This document shows positions 1-6,938 of a stretch of 9,979 nt of DNA, piece by piece. The notes beneath the pieces are model-generated. The model was not told the origin of the DNA, made no database searches, and saw only the letters and a list, made by a program, of their open reading frames with translations. Source of the DNA: Alphaproteobacteria bacterium (GTDB lineage Bacteria > Pseudomonadota > Alphaproteobacteria > Micavibrionales > UBA2020); contig JAQSWE010000068.1 of the NCBI GenBank assembly GCA_029266795.1, forward strand, positions 1 through 9,979, given 5' to 3'. Both the position numbers and the translations under genes were made by a program. How positions within the stretch are numbered: the first letter of the stretch is position 1; every line of letters begins with the position of its first letter.

Positions 1-68
1 AAATATATCAGGGCACGACCAGCCTCGATGCGGCGGTCAAGATCCTCAACTTCTCCGACCGGATGTAA
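1..68 (+). CDS. C-terminal fragment of upstream gene, possibly PilB/GspE-type assembly ATPase
   Basis: Reading in the frame that ends at TAA 66-68 gives 21 uninterrupted residues ending KILNFSDRM. The stretch QGTTSLDAAVKIL resembles the very C-terminal G-x-TSL-x-E-x-x-x-x helix of GspE/PilB/MshE extension ATPases, and the gene directly downstream is the GspF/PilC platform protein, the usual neighbour of that ATPase. This is inference from a very short tail. A different alanine-rich helical protein is quite possible. The gene is cut by the window start and is separated from pilC by 122 bases that contain a promoter-like sequence, so it need not be in the same transcript. Confidence 0.45.
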   Translation, partial: IYQGTTSLDAAVKILNFSDRM

Positions 69-95
69 CGATCAGGGCAGGGCCGGGCGCTTGGC

Positions 96-124
96 TATAC
101 AAGTGCTTGGTTTCCTTCTATAAT
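96..124 (+). promoter_or_regulatory. Candidate sigma70-type promoter for the pilus operon
   Basis: A perfect TATAAT -10 box lies at 119-124. Exactly 17 bases upstream is TATACA (96-101), which matches four of six positions of the TTGACA -35 consensus. The predicted start of transcription is near 130-132, about 60 bases before the pilC ATG. It lies in the only sizeable non-coding gap before the long co-directional gene string, which is where an operon promoter is expected. Sequence-based call only. Confidence 0.55.
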
Positions 125-136
125 TGTTGTAACAAT
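123..136. promoter_or_regulatory. Palindrome ATTGTT-gt-AACAAT overlapping the -10 box and predicted start site
   Basis: Perfect 6-bp inverted repeats (123-128 and 131-136) are separated by two bases. The site begins at the end of the TATAAT box and spans the predicted transcription start, a position where a bound dimeric repressor would block initiation. I do not recognise it as the consensus of a particular regulator. It could also be a chance feature of this AT-rich patch. Confidence 0.35.
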
Positions 137-138
137 AT

Positions 139-167
139 CAGATGAGTTTATTTCTTAGGCTCATCTG
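139..167 (+). promoter_or_regulatory. Hairpin in the 5' leader of the pilC operon
   Basis: CAGATGAG (139-146) and CTCATCTG (160-167) are perfect 8-bp inverted repeats. The 13-base interior could extend the stem by two U-A/A-U and two G-U pairs, leaving a 5-base loop. No run of T follows, so it does not look like an intrinsic terminator. It would lie near the 5' end of the transcript, about 24 bases upstream of the pilC start and clear of the ribosome binding site AGGG (178-181). Roles in mRNA stability or as a protein-binding operator are both possible. Confidence 0.45.
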
Positions 168-190
168 TCAGGGGTTCAGGGCGAATAACC

Positions 191-1405
191 ATGCCAAAGT
201 TCAGCTACAGAGCAATTAACCAGAACGGTCGTCCCGTGCGCGGCGTCGTCAACGCGGCCAATGAAACCGAGCTTTTCAACCGGTTGAACGAAACCGGCAT
301 GTCCTTGCTCGACTGCAAGGAAATGAACGACAAGGCCAGCAAACTCGCCGCGCTGACGGCGAAAAAAGTCAAGGCGCGCGACCTGATCCAGATGTTCGTC
401 CACCTGGAACAGCTGCAGAAGGCCGGCGTTCCGCTGCTGGACGCCTTGTCCGACGTGCGCGATACGGCTGAATCCACGCGCCTGCGCGATATCATGGGCG
501 ATGTTTACGGCGAAGTATCGTCGGGCTCCTCCTTCTCCGTCGCGCTCTCGAAACACCCGTCGATCTTCGAGCCGATCTTCATCTCGCTCATCAACTCTGG
601 CGAAGAAACCGGTAACATGACCAACTCCTTCACGCAGGTGATCAAGCACCTGAAGTGGACGGATGCCATGTCGAGCAAGGTGAAAAAAGCCACCCGCTAC
701 CCGAAAATCCTGGGCGGCGTCGTCATCCTCGTCGTCTGGGTGATGATGACCAAGGTCGTTCCCGACGTGACGGGATTCCTGAAAGAGCTCGGCCAGGAAC
801 TGCCGCCTGTGACGCTGGCGCTGATTGCGACCTCCGACTTCTTCCAGAACAACTTCCCGGCGATTGCGCTCGCGCTCGTCGCGGCTTATGCGGGGCTGAA
901 AATCTCGCGCAGCATGTCGGAAGGCGTGCGCTACCGCACCGATTATCTTGCGCTGCACTCGCCCGCCTTCGGCTCGCTGATCCGCAAGATCTCGCTCTCG
1001 CGCTTCTGCCAGACCTTCGCCGTTCTCTTCACCTCGGGCCTCGAGATCCTGAAATGCCTCGAGGCCGCGAAACAGACCGCCGGCAACCTCGTTCTCACCG
1101 AGGCGCTGGAGCGCGTCAAAGTCAACGTGCAGGAGGGCTCGCCCTTGTCGACCGCGCTCAACACCTCGGGCGAATTCCCGTCGCTGGTCGTGCGCATGGT
1201 CAAGATCGGCGAAGAGTCGGGTAACCTGACCGGGGTTCTCGAGCAGGTTTCGGAATTTTACAACCAGGACGTCAACGACGCGGTCGACGGCATGATCACC
1301 ATGATCGAGCCCGCGATGACGGTCATCCTGGGGGGCATCATCCTGTGGATCGCGGCCGCCGTCTTCGGCCCGATTTACGGCAGCCTTGGCAAGATGGGGA
1401 CGTAA
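191..1405 (+). CDS. pilC: Type IV pilus inner-membrane platform protein PilC (GspF/MshG family)
   Basis: This 404-residue protein has the normal length and layout of the GspF/PilC/MshG family, the polytopic inner-membrane platform on which the assembly and retraction ATPases act. The N-terminal segment begins MPKFSYRAI, a common family opening. Two homologous T2SSF domains follow, at about 67-190 and 270-392. Each carries the Gly-Glu-Glu motif (GEETG at 137-141, GEESGNL at 340-346). Hydrophobic membrane segments lie near 172-190, 224-238 and 376-396, and the last is preceded by the family hallmark IEPAMTVILGG and followed by PIY. The ATG at 191 has AGGG nine bases upstream. It is the first gene after the promoter-like leader and ends three bases before the next gene. 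Family assignment is firm; PilC versus MshG naming rests on the surrounding genes. Confidence 0.95.
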   Translation: MPKFSYRAINQNGRPVRGVVNAANETELFNRLNETGMSLLDCKEMNDKASKLAALTAKKVKARDLIQMFVHLEQLQKAGVPLLDALSDVRDTAESTRLRDIMGDVYGEVSSGSSFSVALSKHPSIFEPIFISLINSGEETGNMTNSFTQVIKHLKWTDAMSSKVKKATRYPKILGGVVILVVWVMMTKVVPDVTGFLKELGQELPPVTLALIATSDFFQNNFPAIALALVAAYAGLKISRSMSEGVRYRTDYLALHSPAFGSLIRKISLSRFCQTFAVLFTSGLEILKCLEAAKQTAGNLVLTEALERVKVNVQEGSPLSTALNTSGEFPSLVVRMVKIGEESGNLTGVLEQVSEFYNQDVNDAVDGMITMIEPAMTVILGGIILWIAAAVFGPIYGSLGKMGT

Positions 1406-1408
1406 GCG

Positions 1409-3073
1409 ATGGTTGGGATCGGCGGCGGCAAGCGGGTGTTGATGGTGGGCGGCGAGGGCGTTGTCCTCTACGCGCCGCTCGGCAAGGGTATCGAGCGCGA
1501 GACCGCGATCTCCTGGGAAGTCCCCAACTTCGACGAGCAGCTCGTCGAGGCGCTCGATTCAAAGCACCGCGGCAAGTCGGTACTGGTGATTTTCGACGGC
1601 GCCGACCAGACCTACCGCAAGGAGGAAAACATCCCGAAGCTGTCGCCCATCGACCGGCCGCGCTTCGTGAAGCGGAAACTGGAACTCGCCTTCCCTAGCT
1701 ATCCGATCCGCGCGTCGCTGGAGATCAAGCCCGCAAAGGGCAAAAAGCAATTCATCCAGCTGAAGGCCACGAAGGAAGAGGCGCGTTCTTACCTTTTCGT
1801 CGCGCTGCCCGACACCGACCAGCTCGACCGCATCGGCAACGCGCTCTATGAAACCGGCGTGCCGGTTTCCGGCTTCGGCCTGCTGCCGCTTGAATCGACC
1901 GGCATGGTGGCGGAATTGGCGGAGAAAGTTTTTGCCGGACAAGGCAAGCGTTCGCGCTGGGCTGTCGTCATCGGCCAGCATGAAACGGGCGGCCTGCGCC
2001 AAGTCGTCGTCAAGGACGGCAATCTTGCGCTGACGCGTCTCACCCCTACCTCCGAAGCCGGCACCAGCGGCACGGGCTGGGTCGATGAAGTGACCCGTGA
2101 ATTCAAGGCGACTCTGACTTATATATCGCGCTTCGGCTATACCGATGCCGACGGCCTCGACGTCATCATTGTCTGCGGCGATGTCGAAAAACAGTTTTTC
2201 GACCCTAAATCGCTGCCCGTCACGCATTTTCAGTGCATCAATGCCGGCGAAGCGCTGCGACATCTCGGCGCAAAGTCCTTCGGCTTCGACAAGACCAATT
2301 TCGCGGATTCTGTGCACGCCGCCTGGGCGGGCAAGAAAACCGGCCTCAAGCTCGCGGTGCGCGTACCGTCCATCCACCGCATTATGGCGCCGCGCCTGGC
2401 CGCGCGCGCGGCCTCCGCCCTGCTGGCGGTCGGTGTCGTCGCCTTGGCCGGCCTGACGGCCGTCGACCTGCAGGCCTATGCGGGCGTGCAGAGCGAGATT
2501 TCCGACCGGCAGAACCAGAAAAGCATGCTGGAGCGCGAATACGAGCAGGAGGCCAAGGCGTTCGAGGGCCTGCCCGTGCGTCCCGACGCCGTCAAGGCGA
2601 CGCTCGGCGTCAAGACGATGCTCGAGGCGAACAGCATCAACCTTTCGACCTACCTGCATATGCTGAAAAACACGCTGCCCTCCGACGTGAAGATCGAGGA
2701 TTTCCTGATCGAACACATCCCCGGCCCCTCCCTGAAAGTGGGCAGCGCGACCGCGCCGCCGCCGAGCCTGCTCGGCGGGTTCCAGCAGGCGCCCGACCCG
2801 GCCGACCGCGGACAGGTGCATATCAACTTCAAGTTTTCGCTGCCGAAATCGATGCCGACGGACCAGAAGACTCTGCGCGCGGACGAGCTGCAGAAGGCGG
2901 TCGAGGCGGCGTTCCCCGGCTATGGCGTCACGCTGCAGCAGTTCGGCAACGTCGACCGCGGCGGCGGCAACATGCAGGGCAGGTTCGGTGAATCCTTGAG
3001 CGGCGGCACCACGGGCCTGTCGGTCGACGAGACGCCGGCGGAAATCGACATGAAAGGTAAACCCCTCGAATGA
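1409..3073 (+). CDS. PilM-PilN fusion protein (GspL/MshI-like inner-membrane assembly protein)
   Basis: This 554-residue protein joins in one chain what are usually PilM and PilN. Residues about 8-315 are cytoplasmic and look like the actin-like (ASKHA) PilM/GspL fold: a beta-rich start (KRVLMVGGEGVVLY), RWAVVIGQ near 183-190, the strand pair RQVVVKDGNLALTRL near 197-211, and DVIIVCGD at 251-258. A single membrane helix follows at about 335-352, then a charged coiled-coil stretch (about 358-385) and a long periplasmic part to 554, as in PilN. The INLLP-type PilN motif that binds separate PilM is not seen before the membrane helix, as expected for a fusion. GspL and MshI share this plan. In the assembly it should connect the motor ATPase to PilO and the periplasm. 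Start: ATG with GGGGA eight bases upstream, three bases after pilC. The downstream gene overlaps by 4 bp. Sequence is divergent, so the fold call rests on layout and context. Confidence 0.75.
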   Translation: MVGIGGGKRVLMVGGEGVVLYAPLGKGIERETAISWEVPNFDEQLVEALDSKHRGKSVLVIFDGADQTYRKEENIPKLSPIDRPRFVKRKLELAFPSYPIRASLEIKPAKGKKQFIQLKATKEEARSYLFVALPDTDQLDRIGNALYETGVPVSGFGLLPLESTGMVAELAEKVFAGQGKRSRWAVVIGQHETGGLRQVVVKDGNLALTRLTPTSEAGTSGTGWVDEVTREFKATLTYISRFGYTDADGLDVIIVCGDVEKQFFDPKSLPVTHFQCINAGEALRHLGAKSFGFDKTNFADSVHAAWAGKKTGLKLAVRVPSIHRIMAPRLAARAASALLAVGVVALAGLTAVDLQAYAGVQSEISDRQNQKSMLEREYEQEAKAFEGLPVRPDAVKATLGVKTMLEANSINLSTYLHMLKNTLPSDVKIEDFLIEHIPGPSLKVGSATAPPPSLLGGFQQAPDPADRGQVHINFKFSLPKSMPTDQKTLRADELQKAVEAAFPGYGVTLQQFGNVDRGGGNMQGRFGESLSGGTTGLSVDETPAEIDMKGKPLE

Positions 3074-3726
3074 AGCTTATTGGCATCAAGCGGGTCATCC
3101 TTCTCGCGATCCTGTCGGGCATCAATGCGGCGATCGCGGCGGCGTATTTCCTCTGGATATCGCCGATGCTGACGGATTCGCAGAACGCGCTCAGCGCGAT
3201 GTCGGGCGAGATCTCGACGCTGCAGGGCAAGATCCAGAACACCAAGACGGAGCTCGCGCAGTTCAAGGACAACCTGCCCAAATACAAGACGCTCGAGACG
3301 CGGGGCTTCATGTCGGCGCAGGACCGCTTCCAGATCAGCCGCGACCTCGATGCCGTGCGCAAATCGGCGGGGCTTGCCGGCTTCAACTTCAACATCAACG
3401 ACCTGCAGGTCGTTGAAAGCCCGGAGGCGTCTGCCGCCAAGCTGCGCGTCCTGAACAGCCGCATTTCGGTCGACCAGGTGTCGTCGCTGATCGATGTCAA
3501 TCTTTACGATTTTGTCGACCGTATGACGAAAGAATTCCCGGCGCATGTGCGCCTGCAGCAGCTGACAGTGCGCCGCAAGGAGCCGCTGAACAACGCGGCT
3601 TTCGTGCGTATTTCACTGCGCGACCCGATCAACCTCGTGCTGGCCTCGGCCATTTTTGACTGGATCACGATCGTCCCTGAAACGCCGCCGGTCGACCCCA
3701 ATAACCCCAACGCGCCGAGGCCGTGA
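3070..3726 (+). CDS. pilO: PilO-like (MshJ/GspM-like) inner-membrane alignment protein
   Basis: This 218-residue protein has a short cytoplasmic start, one membrane helix at about 8-30, a coiled coil at about 36-68 (GEISTLQGKIQNTKTELAQF) and a periplasmic domain from about 84 to 205, ending in a Pro/Asn-rich tail. That is the size and plan of PilO/MshJ, which dimerises with PilN and links the inner-membrane platform to PilP and the secretin. DLDAVRKSAGLAGFNF and the later NLYDFVDRMTKEFP helix fit the ferredoxin-like periplasmic fold of PilO. Its ATG overlaps the stop of the PilM-N fusion (ATGA), the usual PilN-PilO coupling. AAGG lies 12 bases upstream. Primary sequence conservation in this family is weak, so position after the PilN part is a main argument. 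Confidence 0.75.
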   Translation: MKLIGIKRVILLAILSGINAAIAAAYFLWISPMLTDSQNALSAMSGEISTLQGKIQNTKTELAQFKDNLPKYKTLETRGFMSAQDRFQISRDLDAVRKSAGLAGFNFNINDLQVVESPEASAAKLRVLNSRISVDQVSSLIDVNLYDFVDRMTKEFPAHVRLQQLTVRRKEPLNNAAFVRISLRDPINLVLASAIFDWITIVPETPPVDPNNPNAPRP

Positions 3727-4412
3727 TGACACGCTGGTCCGTTCCAATCGCCGGCCTCTTTGCAGCCGCCCTGATGACGCAGCCCGCAGCGGCGCAGCAG
3801 CCCTCACCGGCGGCACAGCCGCTTGCGATTCAGCAGAAGGCCGCCAACGCCGCCGCACTGGCGCAAGGGCAGGTTCCAGCCGCAGCCCCCGCCAATACCA
3901 CGGCGTCCGCTTCCGGCGCGCTCGGCGGCGATGCGCCTGCCGCGGCCCCCGGCGCCGCCACGGCTGTCGCCAATCCCGGCATCGTGCCGGGCGTCTCGCC
4001 CTCGACCGCGCCCCCGCCGGAGCCGAAGGAAGACGTCAAAAAACCTTTCACCCGCTCGCTGTTCTTCACCGCGCAGGAGCTAGCCGACATCATCAAGGCC
4101 ACCAAGGGTATCGTCAACCCCGGCAACAATCTCGGCAGCCCCACCGATAAACCCATCCCGCAGGTGCGCACCATCACGCTTACGGGCGTCCTTTACAAGT
4201 CGCAGGACGACTGGCTGATCTGGCTGAACGGCCAGAAGCTGAACCCGAAGACGCTGCTGCAGGAAATCGTCGACATCGAAGTGTTCCAGGATTCAAGCGT
4301 GCGCCTGAAGTGGTTTGATATCGGCCTCAACGGGATCATCGACATCACGATGCGCCCGCACCAGAAATACGACATTGTGACCGGCCTGCTGCTGCCGGTG
4401 CCGCCGGAGTAG
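3726..4412 (+). CDS. PilP/MshK-like periplasmic protein, non-lipoprotein variant
   Basis: This 228-residue protein has an N-terminal hydrophobic signal (about 6-22) ending in a signal-peptidase-I-like AAA-Q site. An Ala/Pro-rich linker runs to about 107 and a compact C-terminal domain covers about 145-227. That domain (TLTGVLY, DDWLIWLNGQ, IVDIEVFQDSSVRLKW) follows the pattern of the PilP/GspC/MshK homology region: a strand, a word for 'own value plus NGQ', then 'V..I....V.L'. Such domains contact the secretin and PilO. There is no cysteine lipobox, unlike classical PilP lipoproteins, so it is free or held by an uncleaved signal. A GTG at 3723 would add one residue. I prefer ATG 3726 because GAGG (3717-3720) then sits five bases away instead of two and TGATG stop/start coupling results. 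Function inferred from domain pattern and from following pilO. Confidence 0.6.
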   Translation: MTRWSVPIAGLFAAALMTQPAAAQQPSPAAQPLAIQQKAANAAALAQGQVPAAAPANTTASASGALGGDAPAAAPGAATAVANPGIVPGVSPSTAPPPEPKEDVKKPFTRSLFFTAQELADIIKATKGIVNPGNNLGSPTDKPIPQVRTITLTGVLYKSQDDWLIWLNGQKLNPKTLLQEIVDIEVFQDSSVRLKWFDIGLNGIIDITMRPHQKYDIVTGLLLPVPPE

Positions 4413-4419
4413 ACGGGAT

Positions 4420-5217
4420 ATGAGCGCAGCTTCCACCGCACCCACCGCCCCCGCATCGCCCGTCGCGGCTTCCGCGCCCCACGGCAATGCGATCCGCATC
4501 GCTGGCGTGACGGCCGATTACGGCCACGGGCCCGTGATCGAAGATATCAGCTTCGATGTGCCGACCGGCCAGACTTTCGGCCTTATCGGGCTGAACGGTG
4601 TCGGCAAGACGACGCTGATCAAGATCATTCTGGGCCTCATGGAATCCAGCAAGGGTTTCGTCGAGGTGTTCGGCAAAAAGACCCTCGATCCCGACAGCAA
4701 GGCGAAGATCGCCTACCTGCCGGAGAAGTTCGAGCCGCCGCCCTTTTTGTCCGGCCTCGAATTCGTGAAATTCTCGCTCGACCTGTACAAGCGCCCCTTC
4801 AGCGAAGAGGCCGTGATGCAGGCGGCGGACCGCGTATCGCTGACGCGCAAGGCGCTGAAGCGCCGCGTGAATACTTATTCAAAAGGCATGCGCCAAAAGA
4901 CGGGACTTATGGGCACCTGGCTCACCGGCTGCCCGCTGCTCATCCTCGACGAGCCCATGAGCGGCCTCGACCCGCTGGCGCGCGTGCTGGTGAAAGACGA
5001 AATCGCCGCCTGCCGCAAGGCGGGCATGACCGTATTCCTGTCGTCGCATATTCTTTCCGACATGGACGAAATTTGCGACCGCATCGCCGTCATCCATGAC
5101 GGACGCCTGAAATTCACGGGTACGCCCGCAGAGCTCAAAAAGAACGCGAACCAGGAATACTTGGAGCGCGCATTCCTCAAAGTCATCGAAGGTTCAAAAA
5201 GGGTCTACGAATCATGA
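4420..5217 (+). CDS. ABC-transporter ATP-binding protein of the pilus operon
   Basis: This 265-residue protein is a complete ABC nucleotide-binding domain of the CcmA/GldA-type family (COG1131-like). Walker A is GLNGVGKTT (57-65, Lys63). The Q-loop region carries YLPE. The signature is YSKGM (153-157), a common variant in this family. Walker B is LLILDEP (173-179) with catalytic Glu178, then D-loop SGLD and switch His210 in SSHIL. All ATPase residues are present, so it should be active. The first ~25 residues are an Ala/Pro-rich extension. No permease gene lies in the window. Myxococcus xanthus has an ABC ATPase (PilH, with PilG and PilI) needed for pilus formation, which gives a precedent. 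It starts seven bases after the PilP-like gene and its stop overlaps the next gene (ATGA), so it is co-translated with the TPR protein. Substrate unknown. Confidence 0.9.
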   Translation: MSAASTAPTAPASPVAASAPHGNAIRIAGVTADYGHGPVIEDISFDVPTGQTFGLIGLNGVGKTTLIKIILGLMESSKGFVEVFGKKTLDPDSKAKIAYLPEKFEPPPFLSGLEFVKFSLDLYKRPFSEEAVMQAADRVSLTRKALKRRVNTYSKGMRQKTGLMGTWLTGCPLLILDEPMSGLDPLARVLVKDEIAACRKAGMTVFLSSHILSDMDEICDRIAVIHDGRLKFTGTPAELKKNANQEYLERAFLKVIEGSKRVYES

Positions 5218-6920
5218 AACTTTTCGGCAAAAAAGATAAAACCGCACCGGTTGCCAGCGACGATCTGCCGGGCGATGACCTCGGCGAAATGGATGCGGGC
5301 CTCGATGAAATGGAAGGCGCAGCCGCGCCGGCCCAGCCGCTCTCCGCACCGTCCCGCAGCCTGTCGGGTGCCGCCGGCGGCGGCCGTAAAAATCTCGTGA
5401 TCCTTGCCCTGCTGCTGGCCGTCGTCGCCATCGGCGGCGGATATTTCTGGTTCATGGGCGAAACCGGCAACGAGCCGATCCACGTCACCGCGCAAACGCA
5501 AACCCCTGTTCCCCCCGCCGATATGGCAGCGGTTCCGGCGCCGGATGCTGCCGCGCCTGCGCCGGATGCACTCGCCGCCGCGCAAACGCCTGCGAATCCC
5601 GCAGATCCCTTCGCTGCGCCCGCCGCTGATCCTGCGGCACCCGTCGCGCCCGCGGCACCGGCGGATCCCGCCGCAGCCGCAGCTGCATCGACCGACCCGC
5701 TCGCCGCATCGTCGGTGCCTGCCGATCCGGCGGCACCCGCAACGGACCCTGCAGTGGCGTCAACCGACCCCGCAACGGCGGCAGCGGATTCAGCGGCAGC
5801 TATCCTCGGCCAGCCGCCCGCTGACGAGGCGACTGCGCTTGCCGCCATTCCGGGCGCCGGAAATCCCGCCGATATGCCCGATGACCAGATGCCCGATATG
5901 CCCGCCGCCGCAACGGCTCCCGCAACGCCCGACGGCATGCCGCCGCAACCCGCCGCGGATCCTGCAGCGGATCCTGCAATCGCCGCCGGCACGACGCCTG
6001 TCGAGCCGGCACCCGGCGAAGCAGCCCCTGTCTGGGCAGCGCCGGGCACCGCCACTGTTCCCGGCACGACCAACCCTGCCGCGACCGCCACCTCGCCAAA
6101 CGAGGCGGAGCTTGCCATCGTGCAGCACGCCGATGTCATCGACCAGCTCAGCCGCCCCGCCGGCACGCCAAACGCCGCGCCGGCACCCGCCGGCACCGGT
6201 GCGCCCTTCGACCCCGCAAGCGGCGGCGATGCGAATGCCGCCGCAATGAAAAGCGTGGACGACATCCTCAGCCAGCAGACCACGGTCAAGGCCGTGGTAC
6301 GCCCTATCCCCTCCGGCTACATGACGATCCGCCGCGAAAGCGACGCCGGCAGCGTCGACAGCCGCCTGAAATCGGCGCGCGTTGCGCTCGCGCAGGGCAA
6401 CAACGCCGCGGCGCTCGAGCTGTTTGACGACCTGTACCGCGATTATCCGAAGGACAAGCGAATCCTGATGGGCCGCGCCGTGTCGCTGCATAAGCTCGGG
6501 CAGGCGGACGAGGCGCTGGCTGCTTACGAGGCCGTGCTGAACCGTGACCCCAAGAATATCGACGCGCTCAACAACATGCTCGGCCTGTTGAAGGCGAAAG
6601 ACCCGCAGCTAGCGGTCGAGAAGCTGGAGGAACTGCACAATGCCTATCCCTATCAGGGCGATATCGCAGCGCAGCTCGGCATTAGCTATGCGACGACGGG
6701 CCAGTATGACCAGGCATTGCGCTATCTCGGCCTTGCCGACAGCCTGAAGCCGGGCTCGGCATTCGTGCTGTACAACAAATCGGTGCTGCTGGACAAAATG
6801 GGCCGCACGCGCGAGGCGGCGACGCTTTACCGCCAGATCCTGCGCCTGGCCGCAGACGGCGATATCGACCAGAACCTGCCGCTGGAATCCATCCGCCGCC
6901 GCCTGGCCGCGCTGCAATAA
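5214..6920 (+). CDS. Single-pass membrane TPR protein with long Ala/Pro/Asp-rich linker (MshN-like layout)
   Basis: This 568-residue protein has a charged cytoplasmic start (LFGKKDK, then acidic residues to about 35), one membrane helix at about 61-82, a low-complexity Ala/Pro/Asp linker from about 95 to 350, and a C-terminal TPR domain. I count about five TPR-like units at 386-419, 420-453, 454-486, 487-520 and 521-554, with typical endings such as YRDYPKD, LNRDPKN and DSLKPGS. By the positive-inside rule the TPRs are probably periplasmic. MshN of MSHA pilus loci has this plan (membrane helix then TPRs), and PilF/PilW and TadD are other TPR pilus proteins, usually lipoproteins. The long linker could span much of the periplasm, toward the secretin or peptidoglycan. 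It overlaps the ABC ATPase by 4 bp and precedes pilD by 18 bases. Family identity is uncertain; domain plan is clear. Confidence 0.8.
   Translation: MKLFGKKDKTAPVASDDLPGDDLGEMDAGLDEMEGAAAPAQPLSAPSRSLSGAAGGGRKNLVILALLLAVVAIGGGYFWFMGETGNEPIHVTAQTQTPVPPADMAAVPAPDAAAPAPDALAAAQTPANPADPFAAPAADPAAPVAPAAPADPAAAAAASTDPLAASSVPADPAAPATDPAVASTDPATAAADSAAAILGQPPADEATALAAIPGAGNPADMPDDQMPDMPAAATAPATPDGMPPQPAADPAADPAIAAGTTPVEPAPGEAAPVWAAPGTATVPGTTNPAATATSPNEAELAIVQHADVIDQLSRPAGTPNAAPAPAGTGAPFDPASGGDANAAAMKSVDDILSQQTTVKAVVRPIPSGYMTIRRESDAGSVDSRLKSARVALAQGNNAAALELFDDLYRDYPKDKRILMGRAVSLHKLGQADEALAAYEAVLNRDPKNIDALNNMLGLLKAKDPQLAVEKLEELHNAYPYQGDIAAQLGISYATTGQYDQALRYLGLADSLKPGSAFVLYNKSVLLDKMGRTREAATLYRQILRLAADGDIDQNLPLESIRRRLAALQ
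5496..6264 (+). repeat. Low-complexity Ala/Pro/Asp-coding region within the TPR gene
   Basis: About 255 codons are dominated by Ala, Pro, Asp and Thr, with recurring DPAA, ADPA, PADP and MPD words. The best exact unit is a 12-bp tandem duplication (GCGGATCCTGCA at 5955-5966 and again at 5967-5978, coding ADPA twice). ATGCCCGAT-type words also recur near 5874-5900. It is in frame throughout and probably disordered and rigid/extended in the protein. Such DNA can change length by slippage. Its GC bias also opens long spurious reading frames on the opposite strand. Confidence 0.75.
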
Positions 6921-6923
6921 CGC

Positions 6924-6938
6924 GGGAGGAGAGGCGGG
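6924..6938 (+). promoter_or_regulatory. Strong ribosome binding site of pilD
   Basis: The gap between the TPR gene and pilD carries AGGAG (6927-6931) seven bases before the ATG at 6939, within a purine-rich run. This is the best Shine-Dalgarno match in the window and fixes the pilD start. Most other genes here rely on weaker sites and overlap with the previous gene, so pilD may be translated more independently. Confidence 0.7.

Noticed and set aside
139..167. Leader hairpin as an intrinsic terminator of the upstream gene
   Set aside because: The stem is followed by GTCAGGGG and not by a run of T, and it lies downstream of a good promoter.
1559..2821. 420-codon minus-strand open frame opposite the PilM-N fusion gene
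   Set aside because: High-GC codon bias leaves the opposite frame open. The plus-strand product has a membrane helix, coiled coil and operon context; the minus-strand product shows nothing recognisable.
4870..4899. YSKGM instead of LSGGQ in the ABC ATPase, as a sign of a dead enzyme
   Set aside because: This signature variant is common in the CcmA/GldA-type family, and Walker A, Walker B Glu and switch His are all intact.
5183..6289. Long minus-strand open frame rich in Ala and Gly
   Set aside because: It lies opposite the Ala/Pro-coding linker and TPR gene; its composition is explained by reading GCC/GCG-rich DNA in reverse. No motif and no credible start.
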